From: Butyrivibrio sp. VCD2006
GTDB lineage: Bacteria > Bacillota > Clostridia > Lachnospirales > Lachnospiraceae
Direction: 5' to 3'
Assembly (NCBI RefSeq): GCF_000423925.1
Contig: NZ_KE384105.1
Coordinates: 43,489 to 107,488, forward strand
DNA length: 64,000 nt
Positions 25,935 to 33,943 of the stretch are shown here, one piece after another. Made by a program: the position numbers and the translations under genes. Position 1 is the first letter of the stretch. Each line of letters begins with the position of its first letter. The notes under the pieces are model-generated. The model was not told the DNA's origin, searched no databases, and was given only the letters and a program-made list of their open reading frames with translations.

Positions 25935-26813
25935 TTATTGTGGAATAATAAGTCCAACTTGTTTGATAACTTCCTTACCATCATCAGAATTGATATAGTT
26001 AAACCAAGCCTGAACCAGTTCATTCTGCCCTGACATTTCGCCCTTTGTAGCCATTACAAACGGTCTCTGAAGCATGTAATTTCCTGCTAGGATCTCTTCT
26101 TCTGTTGGCTCCACTCCATCAATCTTTAATCCTGACACGGTGTCATCAACCACATCAAGCGAGACGTAACCGATTGCTCCTGGTGTAGTTGCTACTTTTG
26201 CAAGAACTGCTCCTGTTGAATCCAACTCCTGTGCATACACGCAACCATCCTTTACTTCAAGTAACTCTTCAAATGCATCTCTTGTGCCTGAACCTGCCTC
26301 TCTACCAATTACAATGATTGGCTGCTCCTTACCACCAAGCTCAGCCCAGTCTGTAATTTCGCCCGAATAGATTTTAGCAAGATTCTTTGATGTCACATCC
26401 TTGATACTACAAGACTTATTAGTAATCACTGCAATACCGTCAATTGCCACAATATTTTCTACTGCACCACTTGCCTTTTCCTCATCCTTCAGGCCTCTGG
26501 AAGCATTTCCGATATCTACAGAACCGGCTGCAAGAGATTCCAAACCTGCACCTGAGCCAGTATATTCAACGGTAACTGTCACTCCTGGGTTTCTCTCCAT
26601 GAAACTCTCAGCCATAGCCTCGCAAAGTTTTTCCATAGAAGTTGAGCCTGCAAGTTTAATAGTTCCATTTAATTCTACAGATTCCACATTTTTTCCCTGC
26701 TCTGCAGCATCAGCACTTTGGGGACTATTGCTTCCACATCCTACTAGCCCAAATGTCATCATGCTTACTGCTGCCATAATAGCAATTATCCTTCTCTTCA
26801 TAATATTTTTCAT
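25935..26813 (-). CDS. pstS: Phosphate-binding lipoprotein PstS
   Basis: A 292-aa extracytoplasmic binding protein with a lipoprotein signal (MTFGLVGCGSN). Phosphate-contacting motifs are recognisable: AGSTSMEKL, EYTGSGAGLESL, DIGNASRGL and GREAGSGTRDAFEEL. It is the first gene of the pst operon, with GAAAGGAATG before its start and a Pho-type array 63-107 bp upstream of the ATG. Confidence 0.95.
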   Translation of the reverse strand: MKNIMKRRIIAIMAAVSMMTFGLVGCGSNSPQSADAAEQGKNVESVELNGTIKLAGSTSMEKLCEAMAESFMERNPGVTVTVEYTGSGAGLESLAAGSVDIGNASRGLKDEEKASGAVENIVAIDGIAVITNKSCSIKDVTSKNLAKIYSGEITDWAELGGKEQPIIVIGREAGSGTRDAFEELLEVKDGCVYAQELDSTGAVLAKVATTPGAIGYVSLDVVDDTVSGLKIDGVEPTEEEILAGNYMLQRPFVMATKGEMSGQNELVQAWFNYINSDDGKEVIKQVGLIIPQ

Positions 26814-26875
26814 TCCTTTCTAAACTTACATTATTTGGCGCCGTATTTTTTACAATGACAATATTATTCGCCTAA

Positions 26876-26920
26876 TGTAAAATCCATAGCCATCTTTATG
26901 TAAAAGTTCAGTAAAAGTCT
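26876..26920 (-). promoter_or_regulatory. Pho-type direct-repeat array upstream of pstS
   Basis: GTAAAA occurs at 26877, 26900 and 26911 (offsets 0, +23, +34), nearly the spacing seen at 22.0 and 27.2 kb. It lies directly downstream of the 81-residue membrane gene. Confidence 0.75.
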
Positions 26921-26927
26921 TGAAAAA

Positions 26928-27173
26928 TCATATGAACTCATGATTGTATAGATAGATTGCCCCGCCAAGCAGTCCCATGAACACCGCAGGGTACCCTATA
27001 AAGCAAAATAGCCAAGTTATTTCAGGTAATATCAATCTTCCAATCAATCCCCATATCAAACCGCCAGTTAATCCATATAGTATTGTTGTAAGCCACATAA
27101 ACATTGTGATTTTATGATTCTTCTTGACCTTCAAGTCATTTACAAAACTCCATATTTTAGACATACTCTTCAC
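26928..27173 (-). CDS. Small two-helix membrane protein, probable Pho-regulon member
   Basis: An 81-residue protein I do not recognise. A charged N-terminus (MSKIWSFVNDLKVKKNHKI) is followed by two hydrophobic segments (MFMWLTTILYGLTGGLIWGLIG and WLFCFIGYPAVFMGLLGGAIYL) with several Gly residues, suggesting a small helical hairpin in the membrane. The start has a GGAGGTG ribosome site. It has its own Pho-type array upstream and the pstS array immediately downstream, so it is inferred to be induced by phosphate limitation, perhaps as a partner of a transporter or kinase. Confidence 0.7.
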   Translation of the reverse strand: MKSMSKIWSFVNDLKVKKNHKITMFMWLTTILYGLTGGLIWGLIGRLILPEITWLFCFIGYPAVFMGLLGGAIYLYNHEFI

Positions 27174-27200
27174 CTCCTAGCGCAATGCTAGCAGATACAT

Positions 27201-27239
27201 GTAAAATCCATTATCAACATTGGTAAAATGTACGTAAAA
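27201..27239 (-). promoter_or_regulatory. Pho-type direct-repeat array upstream of the small membrane gene
   Basis: GTAAAA occurs at 27201, 27223 and 27234 (offsets 0, +22, +33), the same geometry as upstream of the cotransporter operon. It lies 28-66 bp before the ATG at 27173 and directly abuts the rumA terminator. Confidence 0.75.
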
Positions 27240-27275
27240 AAACTCGTGGCCACCAAATACCGATAGTCACGAGTT
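27235..27275 (-). terminator. Terminator of rumA
   Basis: Stem AACTCGTG / CACGAGTT, then a run of T on the minus strand. It starts 5 bp after the rumA stop codon and its T-run overlaps the Pho-type array. Confidence 0.85.
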
Positions 27276-27280
27276 TTTAT

Positions 27281-28924
27281 TTATATCATCTGAAAATGTT
27301 TTAGAGCTTCTTCAATCGCTTTAACCTTTTCTTCCGGGCATCCCGGTTGCTTGCTGTTTTCTGATTTAGGCTTATTGTAATTCTCTCTTTCTATAATCCC
27401 ATGTTTCTGCTTCACCTGCGCAATGTTCAGATTTGTCACATGAAATCCATAGTGTTTATGCACCCATTCTTCGATTTCCTTGTATGTGGCCTTTGTCTCT
27501 GCACTTGTAGCATCAATCTCATCAAGATTAATTTCTATCTCGATATGATCATCAGGCTTTTGTTGGGACAGAAGAACAACAGTCTCAACACTCCTGGTAA
27601 ACGGGAACATGTCGACAGGTATGATTCTCTCAGCCTTGTAGCCGTTCTTTGTGATGATTTCAAGGTCATCTGCGAGGGAATCTGGGCTGCAGGAAATATA
27701 TACTATACGGTCAGGATTCAGCTTAAACATGGAACCCAAGAAAATCTCAGTTGATCCGGAACGGGGCGGATCCATGAATACCACATCAGCGTGGTCACCT
27801 GCCTCTGCCATCTGAACCATAAATTTGCTGGCATCATTTTCATAGACTGTTACATTCTTAATTTCGTTCATTTTTGCATTTAATCTTGCATCACGAACAG
27901 CATCCTTGTTGATCTCAACACTGATTACCTCGCCTGCGTGAGGGCTGGCGATAATGCCGATAGTTCCAACGCCGCAGTAACAGTCAAGAACAGTCTCTTT
28001 TCCTGTAAGACCCGCAAGTTCAACGGCTTTGGAGTAAAGTCTCTCCGTCTGAACAGGATTTACCTGATAGAAGGATTTGGGAGATATCTTAAACTTCATC
28101 CCGCAAACTGTATCATAGATAAAGCCCGGGCCATAGATAGCTTTCTCTTTATCACCAAGAATCATGCTGGTGTGCTTGTCATTTACATTTATAACTATCG
28201 TGGTTATCTCGGGATGCTCCTTAAGAAGCGCCTTTACAAAGTTGTTCTTTGAAGGAAGGATAGGTGATGTAAGCACAAGAACAACCATTATCTCGCCTGT
28301 GTTGTGGCCAACTCTTATCAGCACATGCCTAAAAAGTCCATAGCCGTTATCCTCATCGTAGGTCTTGATCTTGAAGGATTTAAGCATTCCACGGATGGTT
28401 GCAATAATGGCATCTGCCTTTTCGTTCTCAAGATAGCATGCATCAACGGGAACAACATCATGTGTTCCCTCCTTATATATTCCGGAAACCGGATTACCCT
28501 TTCTGTCATGAGTAAAAACAGCATGTACCTTACATCTGTAGTGCTCAGGCTTATCCATCTCGATAAAGGGCTCAACCTTGCCATACTTACCGATAAGCTC
28601 CTCAACTCTTTTATGCTTTCTCTTAAGCTGCTCCTTGTAAGGAACATCTATCATCTGACATCCGCCGCACTTCTTGGATACAGGGCACTTGGAAGTCTTG
28701 TCTGCAGCGCCCTTGGCAGGCCTTTTTGTATCTGTTGATCTGGTTGTAGTTCCCTTTGCAGCTGCTGACCTGGTTGTAGTTCTTTTTGTATCTGCAGTTT
28801 TTGCCAAAGTCTTCTTAGAAGAAGTTGTTTTATCGGTATTCTTCTTTGAAGCTACTTTTGATGTCATACCTTTTTTATTATTTCCGTTAGTGGCTACTTT
28901 TCTTTCTTTATTTTCACTACTCAT
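27281..28924 (-). CDS. rlmD: 23S rRNA (uracil-5-)-methyltransferase RumA/RlmD family
   Basis: A 547-aa SAM-dependent RNA methyltransferase. After an unusual 75-residue Lys/Thr/Ala-rich extension comes an Fe-S cluster Cys set (CPVSKKCGGCQM and the distant CKV), then the methyltransferase fold (VLDCYCGVGTIGI), DPPRSGS and the catalytic Cys in VYISCSPDSLADDL. The C-terminal extension past SVETVVLLSQQ (ATYKEIEEWVHKHYG...EALKHFQM) is seen in Lachnospiraceae RumA proteins and resembles the tail of the recombinase at 13.1 kb. The 3' end of this gene family is a known target of element integration; no element sits here. Confidence 0.92.
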   Translation of the reverse strand: MSSENKERKVATNGNNKKGMTSKVASKKNTDKTTSSKKTLAKTADTKRTTTRSAAAKGTTTRSTDTKRPAKGAADKTSKCPVSKKCGGCQMIDVPYKEQLKRKHKRVEELIGKYGKVEPFIEMDKPEHYRCKVHAVFTHDRKGNPVSGIYKEGTHDVVPVDACYLENEKADAIIATIRGMLKSFKIKTYDEDNGYGLFRHVLIRVGHNTGEIMVVLVLTSPILPSKNNFVKALLKEHPEITTIVINVNDKHTSMILGDKEKAIYGPGFIYDTVCGMKFKISPKSFYQVNPVQTERLYSKAVELAGLTGKETVLDCYCGVGTIGIIASPHAGEVISVEINKDAVRDARLNAKMNEIKNVTVYENDASKFMVQMAEAGDHADVVFMDPPRSGSTEIFLGSMFKLNPDRIVYISCSPDSLADDLEIITKNGYKAERIIPVDMFPFTRSVETVVLLSQQKPDDHIEIEINLDEIDATSAETKATYKEIEEWVHKHYGFHVTNLNIAQVKQKHGIIERENYNKPKSENSKQPGCPEEKVKAIEEALKHFQMI

Positions 28925-28976
28925 TACTAAATCCTTCCATCATCTATGCTTCCGCACGCTGATTCCTATAGTGCAC

Positions 28977-29001
28977 AAAACCTCCGGTAGGGCCGGAGGT
29001 T
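28977..29001 (-). terminator. Terminator after the 29-kb hypothetical gene
   Basis: Stem AACCTCCGG / CCGGAGGTT with a 5-nt loop, followed by TTG on the minus strand. It separates the hypothetical gene from rumA. Confidence 0.75.
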
Positions 29002-29005
29002 AGTA

Positions 29006-29434
29006 TTATTTCTTTTTAGGTTTATTCTTAGAGCCCTTATTCCTCTTATCACCAAAGTCTCTGAGCTTTATATCTTCAAGACCTGAAACAAGCTCCCTTG
29101 CACGCTCTACATCCGCTCTGTTAATGCGGATCGTGCACATGATCTTGTCCTTATCAACACCAAAAAGTCTCTGAAAGAAGCTCTTGTCCTGCCAGTCAAT
29201 ATAATAAGAGATGCGGTTCTGAAGGAAACGCTCCTCTAATATTCTTTTGCTCTCCTTGCTATAAACCTTGCAAAAAGAAACTTCATTATTAAAAACCTGA
29301 TCACTTTGAATAATTGATGACATAAATCCGTAAAAGCCTCTCCTTCTGTGTCGATATCCATTATATTCTACACTAGCATAATCTCTTTTGTAAACCACAA
29401 AACGCTTAGCATGATAAGTCGCAAAAACGCTCAT
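29006..29434 (-). CDS. Hypothetical basic protein
   Basis: A 142-residue soluble protein with no domain that I can name. Visible are ISYYIDWQDKSFFQRLFGVDKDKIMCTIRINRADVERARELVSGL, which has the look of a small alpha/beta domain, and a Lys-rich tail (DKRNKGSKNKPKKK). Similar short proteins are conserved in Lachnospiraceae as far as I recall. It is monocistronic, closed by the hairpin at 28977-29001. Confidence 0.6.
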   Translation of the reverse strand: MSVFATYHAKRFVVYKRDYASVEYNGYRHRRRGFYGFMSSIIQSDQVFNNEVSFCKVYSKESKRILEERFLQNRISYYIDWQDKSFFQRLFGVDKDKIMCTIRINRADVERARELVSGLEDIKLRDFGDKRNKGSKNKPKKK

Positions 29435-29581
29435 TTTTACACATTCTTAATACTGTTAATTGTCTTTTCATTTGAAAAAACAGGGCTGTCGGTGTAAAAA
29501 TAAAGTAGGAGTATTATACGAACAGCATGGATGCTGTTTTTCCGGGAAACTCTTTTCCCGCAGATCAAAGGAGTGATGTTT

Positions 29582-30376
29582 ATGGGAATAAACGTTAATA
29601 TGGATTATTCCACCTTATTTAGCAGTATGTCCGGCAGCTCTTCTTCGACGAATTATATGTCCGGACTGTCGAATTTGCTTTCCGATTACTCCTCTATAAA
29701 AAGCGGAAGTTATGGGAAGCTGGTTTCAGCATATTATAAAAAAATAGATAGCGAAAACGCTACCTCTACCAATAAATCAGAAAAAGAATCCTCAAGTAAG
29801 AGCACAGAGACAGATAAATCAAAAGCAGCTGAAAAGAAACAGTACTCTGCTATTTCTTCGAATGCCAAGGATGTAGCCTCCAAGGTTGACACTCTCTTCA
29901 AAACAGGCGATGACTCTATATATGAAAAGTCATGGCAAACAGTTAAAGCCGAAGATGGTACAGAATCCAAGGTATTTGATTACAACAGCTCAAAGATTAC
30001 AGGTGCTGTGCAAAACTTCGTGAGCAGCTACAACACACTTGTAGGATCTACAGGCGATGTTTCTGATGTAACAACAAGTACAAGAGCAAGCTATCTCACG
30101 AAGATCACGGGGTCCTATAAGGATGAACTCTCTTCAATAGGTATTACCGTTAAGGATGATGGAAAGCTATCAATTGATAAGGACAAGCTGAAGGCTGCAG
30201 GTGCCGAAGCAGTTCAGAATCTATTCTCACAAAAGGCAGGCTTTGGCTACAAAGTATCACTGGCAGCAACCAGTCTTGAAACCTCAGCATCAAGGGCAGC
30301 ATCGAATTCTTCGACCTATTCAAAATCAGGTGCTTTGAACTCAGACCTGTCCTCAATATTAGATTCATTTGTATAA
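29582..30376 (+). CDS. FliD-like secreted or filament-cap-related protein
   Basis: A 264-aa protein rich in Ser and Thr. The ATG at 29582 follows AAGGAG by 8 nt. The N-terminal part is low in complexity (FSSMSGSSSSTNYMSGLSNLLSDYSSIKSGSYGKLVSAYY), followed by a Lys/Ser/Glu linker. The C-terminal half (VQNFVSSYNTLVGSTGD, LTKITGSYKDELSSIGITVKDDGKLSIDKDKLKAA) resembles the C-terminal domain of flagellar hook cap protein FliD. No flagellar gene is adjacent and there is no signal peptide. It could be exported by the flagellar route or be an orphan relative. Confidence 0.6.
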   Translation: MGINVNMDYSTLFSSMSGSSSSTNYMSGLSNLLSDYSSIKSGSYGKLVSAYYKKIDSENATSTNKSEKESSSKSTETDKSKAAEKKQYSAISSNAKDVASKVDTLFKTGDDSIYEKSWQTVKAEDGTESKVFDYNSSKITGAVQNFVSSYNTLVGSTGDVSDVTTSTRASYLTKITGSYKDELSSIGITVKDDGKLSIDKDKLKAAGAEAVQNLFSQKAGFGYKVSLAATSLETSASRAASNSSTYSKSGALNSDLSSILDSFV

Positions 30377-30425
30377 TTATCTGGATTTACGAGTGAATGT
30401 CCGCCGAAAGGCGTACTTAAAGATA

Positions 30426-30459
30426 GCCGCCGCTATCAGCATTCTGCTGATGCGGCGGC
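30426..30459. terminator. GC-rich hairpin between convergent genes
   Basis: GCCGCCGC / GCGGCGGC stem enclosing a second inverted repeat (ATCAGC/GCTGAT). It lies between the convergent FliD-like and GH3-like genes; no strong T-run follows, so termination strength is unclear. Confidence 0.6.
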
Positions 30460-30491
30460 ATATTGATTTACTATGGTATTTTAATTAAATG

Positions 30492-31781
30492 TTACTCTCC
30501 GGCAATCTCTTCAACCTTACCGGCATATTTAACTCTGTATACTCTTCTAAGTGATTCATTTATTCTGTCTTCACTGATAACACCGTTCTGTACTGCATAA
30601 AGAAGTCCCTCGTAAGCATCCACAAAATTCTCAGGCAGGAATATCATATCTGCACCGGCCTGAATAGCTGCTATTGCAGCGTCTGCTGAGGAATATCTTC
30701 CGGCGAGATCTGCAAGTGAATCAGTAATAATGATTCCGTCATATCCAAGCTGTCCTCTAAGTACATCCTGAATTACAGTACTGCTCAGGCATGAAGGTGT
30801 ATCATCACCGGTAATGCCCATTGAAGAAGCCGTGCAGACCATTATCATACTTGCACCTGCATCTATACCTGCTCTGAACGGGCTAAGAGCATCCTGAAGA
30901 CCTTCTATAGGACTGCCACTGTCCATTGTCTCAGGGAAATACTGGAGTCCGGCAGAAACGCCGTATGACTGAAGTCCCTCAACAGTTTTGGCAACCATTG
31001 CTGATACGGTCTGCGGGTCAGAACCAAATGACACGCCTGAATCCGAAAGATTTGCATTTACTCCAATGTTAAGATTAAAGCCATAGCCGTTAAGATAATC
31101 AGCAACTCTGGAAGCTGTATTAAAGGCTTCATCAGCATTACCTGCTGCTCCGAGCTCAGCGGGAGATGCAACCTGCTCAAGGCCAAGTCCGTTTGCTACA
31201 AGACTCTTCTCTCCGCCAACCTCTGTGGTTGCAATAAACATAGGATACTTACTCATTGACATAGTAGAACCAAGCATATCCTTGATCTGAGCTTCATCCT
31301 TGATATTTTTGGAAACATAGAAAAGACCGCCTACGGCGTATGTAGAAAGCGCATCCTGTGTGACAGCTCCGGCCTTTATTACAGCTTCCGCACCGGTAAG
31401 CTGCTCCGGAGAAATCATAAACAGTCCCGCAACCTTATCCTCAAGAGGCATCTCCGAGATACAGGTATCCACAACATGATCAAGCATGGTATCCGTACTC
31501 TGAACCTCTGATTCAGTAATATTCTCCTCAGGTGAAGCGACAGCTGCCTGCTCGGCTCCGACCTGCTTAGCTTCAGCGACAGCCTCCTCTACTGAAGCAT
31601 TATATGCCTTAACAGCTTTAATGACGGATTTTACACCAAGAAAAGAGCCGGATACTGCTGCAACTCCCAAAAACCCGGTTATTACATAGGCTGTAATCTG
31701 GGCCTTGATCCTGCGCTGTCTCCTGAGCTCCCTACGAACGTCTCTTTCAGAACCGCTGCTAATATTCATCTTATCTTCCAT
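30492..31781 (-). CDS. Membrane-anchored glycoside hydrolase family 3-like protein
   Basis: A 429-aa protein. The ATG at 31781 follows GGAGG by 5 nt. After a basic cytoplasmic start (RRELRRQRRIKAQ) there is one membrane anchor (ITAYVITGFLGVAAVSGSFLGV), an Ala/Glu-rich stalk and a GH3 N-terminal barrel (DKVAGLFMISPEQLTG, NGYGFNLNIGVNANLSD, GIIITDSLADLAG, AAIQAGADMIFLPEN). In family 3 beta-N-acetylglucosaminidases the Lys-His pair in KHFPG helps define NagZ; here the matching stretch reads LQYFPET, so the catalytic set looks changed. It may be a degenerate or non-catalytic cell-wall protein. Confidence 0.75.
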   Translation of the reverse strand: MEDKMNISSGSERDVRRELRRQRRIKAQITAYVITGFLGVAAVSGSFLGVKSVIKAVKAYNASVEEAVAEAKQVGAEQAAVASPEENITESEVQSTDTMLDHVVDTCISEMPLEDKVAGLFMISPEQLTGAEAVIKAGAVTQDALSTYAVGGLFYVSKNIKDEAQIKDMLGSTMSMSKYPMFIATTEVGGEKSLVANGLGLEQVASPAELGAAGNADEAFNTASRVADYLNGYGFNLNIGVNANLSDSGVSFGSDPQTVSAMVAKTVEGLQSYGVSAGLQYFPETMDSGSPIEGLQDALSPFRAGIDAGASMIMVCTASSMGITGDDTPSCLSSTVIQDVLRGQLGYDGIIITDSLADLAGRYSSADAAIAAIQAGADMIFLPENFVDAYEGLLYAVQNGVISEDRINESLRRVYRVKYAGKVEEIAGE

Positions 31782-31935
31782 ATATCCTCCCCATGGAAAA
31801 TCCCCTAAAAAACTTAGATAAAGTATAGCATACCAAAAACACAATTTCTACCATCCGGGAGGATGTTTACCACAAAATATTGTATCAAAATATAGTGAAA
31901 ATTTTGTCACATTTAAATTACCAGGCAGCCTTTAC

Positions 31936-31984
31936 ACAAAAAGAATAAGGGCGAATGCATTTCATCTATACACTCGCCCTTACT
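31936..31984 (-). terminator. Terminator of the ncRNA gene
   Basis: Stem AAGGGCGA / TCGCCCTT followed on the minus strand by ATTCTTTTTG. It closes the transcript from the promoter at 32316-32344. Confidence 0.8.
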
Positions 31985-32308
31985 CATGTTCAAATTGTGT
32001 TTCGTTGTCCAATGGACTTACCTCCACGTTCTCAACTCTGCTCCTTCCATTAACCTTTGCACTCGTATGCTGTGACGGCTAGTTCGACGGCTAGTTCTTC
32101 GCCACTATGTCATGTACTAAAGCTCGTTGTGATGGAAATTCACTATTGTTAGTGGTGTTAAATAGTTCGGCGGTCCTTACCTTCCTTTCCGAAAAATTTA
32201 AAAACTAAGATTAGAGTAAAAACTTAATTTCCCTTTGGACCATACCTCCATTTCTTTCAGCTCCTTCGCTGAATTCTTTGAAAGAAGTTTTCTCTTTCTC
32301 TTATCTTT
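31940..32308 (-). ncRNA. Orphan structured RNA gene
   Basis: A stretch of about 370 nt between the GH3-like gene and glyA has a consensus promoter, a strong terminator and no substantial reading frame. Internal features include a stem TCAGC/GCTGA near 32270, a hairpin CACTA-ACAA-TAGTG near 32150 and a 12-bp tandem duplication (GAACTAGCCGTC twice) at 32075-32098. A 17-codon frame with a good ribosome site begins near 32250 (MEVWSKGKLSFYSNLSF). I looked for signature motifs of RNase P, tmRNA, SRP RNA and T-box and saw none. It could be a known regulatory RNA class that I cannot identify by eye, or a new one. Confidence 0.6.
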
Positions 32309-32315
32309 AATCGTA

Positions 32316-32344
32316 GTATACACATGTGGGATATAATTGTCAAT
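32316..32344 (-). promoter_or_regulatory. Consensus sigma-A promoter of the ncRNA gene
   Basis: On the minus strand TTGACA, a 17-bp spacer and TATACT. This is the best-matching promoter noticed in the window; the start site is expected near 32308. Confidence 0.85.
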
Positions 32345-32484
32345 ACATTTTTTATTATTTATTTTCGATATTAGATTATTTCGTGTATAAATGTTGGTTT
32401 TCTGATAAATTGTAGTCTATTGTTAGAATATTCTCACAATTCAAAATACCGATTGTTTTTCTCGAAATAAAGTATAAAATCCCA

Positions 32485-32523
32485 ATAAAAAACTGGTCTT
32501 AATCATAAACAAATTAAGACCAG
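32485..32523 (-). terminator. Terminator of glyA
   Basis: An 11-bp perfect stem (CTGGTCTTAAT / ATTAAGACCAG) followed on the minus strand by TTTTTTATT. Confidence 0.92.
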
Positions 32524-32545
32524 CTCTTACGATTTTATAAATTAT

Positions 32546-33784
32546 TCAAATGAGAGGATATTTTTCAGTCAATTCTTTGATGATTGCTCTTGCTTCGTCG
32601 TTTTTCTCACCCTTACCCTTGATTACGATTGAAATTGCCTCAGCAATTTTATCCATATCTTCTTCGTTCATTCCACGGGTTGTAACAGCAGGAGTTCCAA
32701 GTCTGATTCCGCTTGTTACGAATGGAGACTGCTTTTCGTTGGGAATTGTATTCTTGTTTGCTGTGATGTGTGCATCATCAAGCCATGCCTCAACATCCTT
32801 ACCTGTAAGATCAAAGTTTGTAAGATCGATAAGCATAAGGTGATTGTCAGTTCCTCCGGAAACGATCTGAACACCTCTGCTCATAAGTCCTTCACTTAAA
32901 GCCTTCGCATTTTTCACGATCTGCTTCTGATACTCCTTGAACTCAGGAGAAAGTGCCTCTTTGAAGCATACAGCCTTAGCTGCGATAACGTGCTCAAGAG
33001 GGCCGCCCTGGATTCCGGGGAATACAGCCTTATTGAACTTAAACTTATCCTGAGCTTCCTGATTCCAAAGGATGAGTCCTCCTCTGGGTCCTCTTAATGT
33101 CTTATGTGTTGTGGTTGTTACAACATCTGCATACGGGAAGGGACTGGGATGAACACCTGCAGCAACAAGTCCTGCAATGTGAGCGATATCAGCCATAAGT
33201 ACAGCGCCGCATTCATCAGCTGCCTCGCGGAACTTCTTAAAGTCAATCTCTCTGCAGTAAGCTGAAGCACCTGCAATAATAAGCTTAGGCTTATGCTCTC
33301 TTGCAAGTCTCTTAACCTCTTCATAGTCAATGAAACCGTTATCATCAACACCGTAAGCTACTACATTATAATAAGTACCGGAGATGTTAGCCGGGCTTCC
33401 GTGTGAAAGATGACCACCCTGACTGAGATTCATACCAAGAATTGTGTCGCCGGGCTGAAGAAGTGCGAACTGAACCGCAAGATTTGCCTGAGCGCCTGAA
33501 TGGGGCTGAACATTTGCGTAATCACATCCAAAGAGTTCCTTTGCTCTGTCTCTTGCGATGTTCTCAACCTTATCTACTACATAGCAACCACCGTAGTAAC
33601 GCTTACCCGGAAGTCCCTCTGCGTACTTGTTTGTCAAAGGGCTTCCCATAGCAGCCATAACAGCCTTGCTTACCCAGTTTTCAGAAGCGATCAGCTCAAT
33701 ATGATCGTTCTGACGCTGCATCTCCTCCTCGATGAGGGCAGCGATATCTGGATCGACATTTTTAACTTCATCTAAAGAATACAT
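32546..33784 (-). CDS. glyA: Serine hydroxymethyltransferase
   Basis: A 412-aa PLP enzyme that converts serine and tetrahydrofolate to glycine and methylene-tetrahydrofolate. It shows the family motifs IELIASENWVS, NKYAEGLPGKRYYGG, VQPHSGAQANLAVQ and the PLP-Lys segment VVTTTTHKTLRGPRGG. Length and motifs are normal. It is monocistronic, with its own terminator. Confidence 0.97.
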   Translation of the reverse strand: MYSLDEVKNVDPDIAALIEEEMQRQNDHIELIASENWVSKAVMAAMGSPLTNKYAEGLPGKRYYGGCYVVDKVENIARDRAKELFGCDYANVQPHSGAQANLAVQFALLQPGDTILGMNLSQGGHLSHGSPANISGTYYNVVAYGVDDNGFIDYEEVKRLAREHKPKLIIAGASAYCREIDFKKFREAADECGAVLMADIAHIAGLVAAGVHPSPFPYADVVTTTTHKTLRGPRGGLILWNQEAQDKFKFNKAVFPGIQGGPLEHVIAAKAVCFKEALSPEFKEYQKQIVKNAKALSEGLMSRGVQIVSGGTDNHLMLIDLTNFDLTGKDVEAWLDDAHITANKNTIPNEKQSPFVTSGIRLGTPAVTTRGMNEEDMDKIAEAISIVIKGKGEKNDEARAIIKELTEKYPLI

Positions 33785-33943
33785 ACCTGAATCTCCTCCG
33801 CTTTTATAGTTTCAAGTTTTAATGTGTTAAAGTAATCGGAATGTATCATAGCATATAAAAAGTCATACGTCAAAGCTATTTTCATGCTATACTTATCCAA
33901 GTCACATCATATGAAAAAAGGTATTTCGGGGGTATTTTCATAA

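Noticed and set aside
13095..27570. attL/attR pair made by the recombinase tail and the window's rumA gene
   Set aside because: The shared region matches at protein level, but the nucleotides differ at many positions, so these are not recent attachment-site copies.
31940..32308. T-box, tmRNA, SRP RNA or RNase P RNA
   Set aside because: None of their signature sequences could be found on either strand, so only an orphan RNA call is supported.
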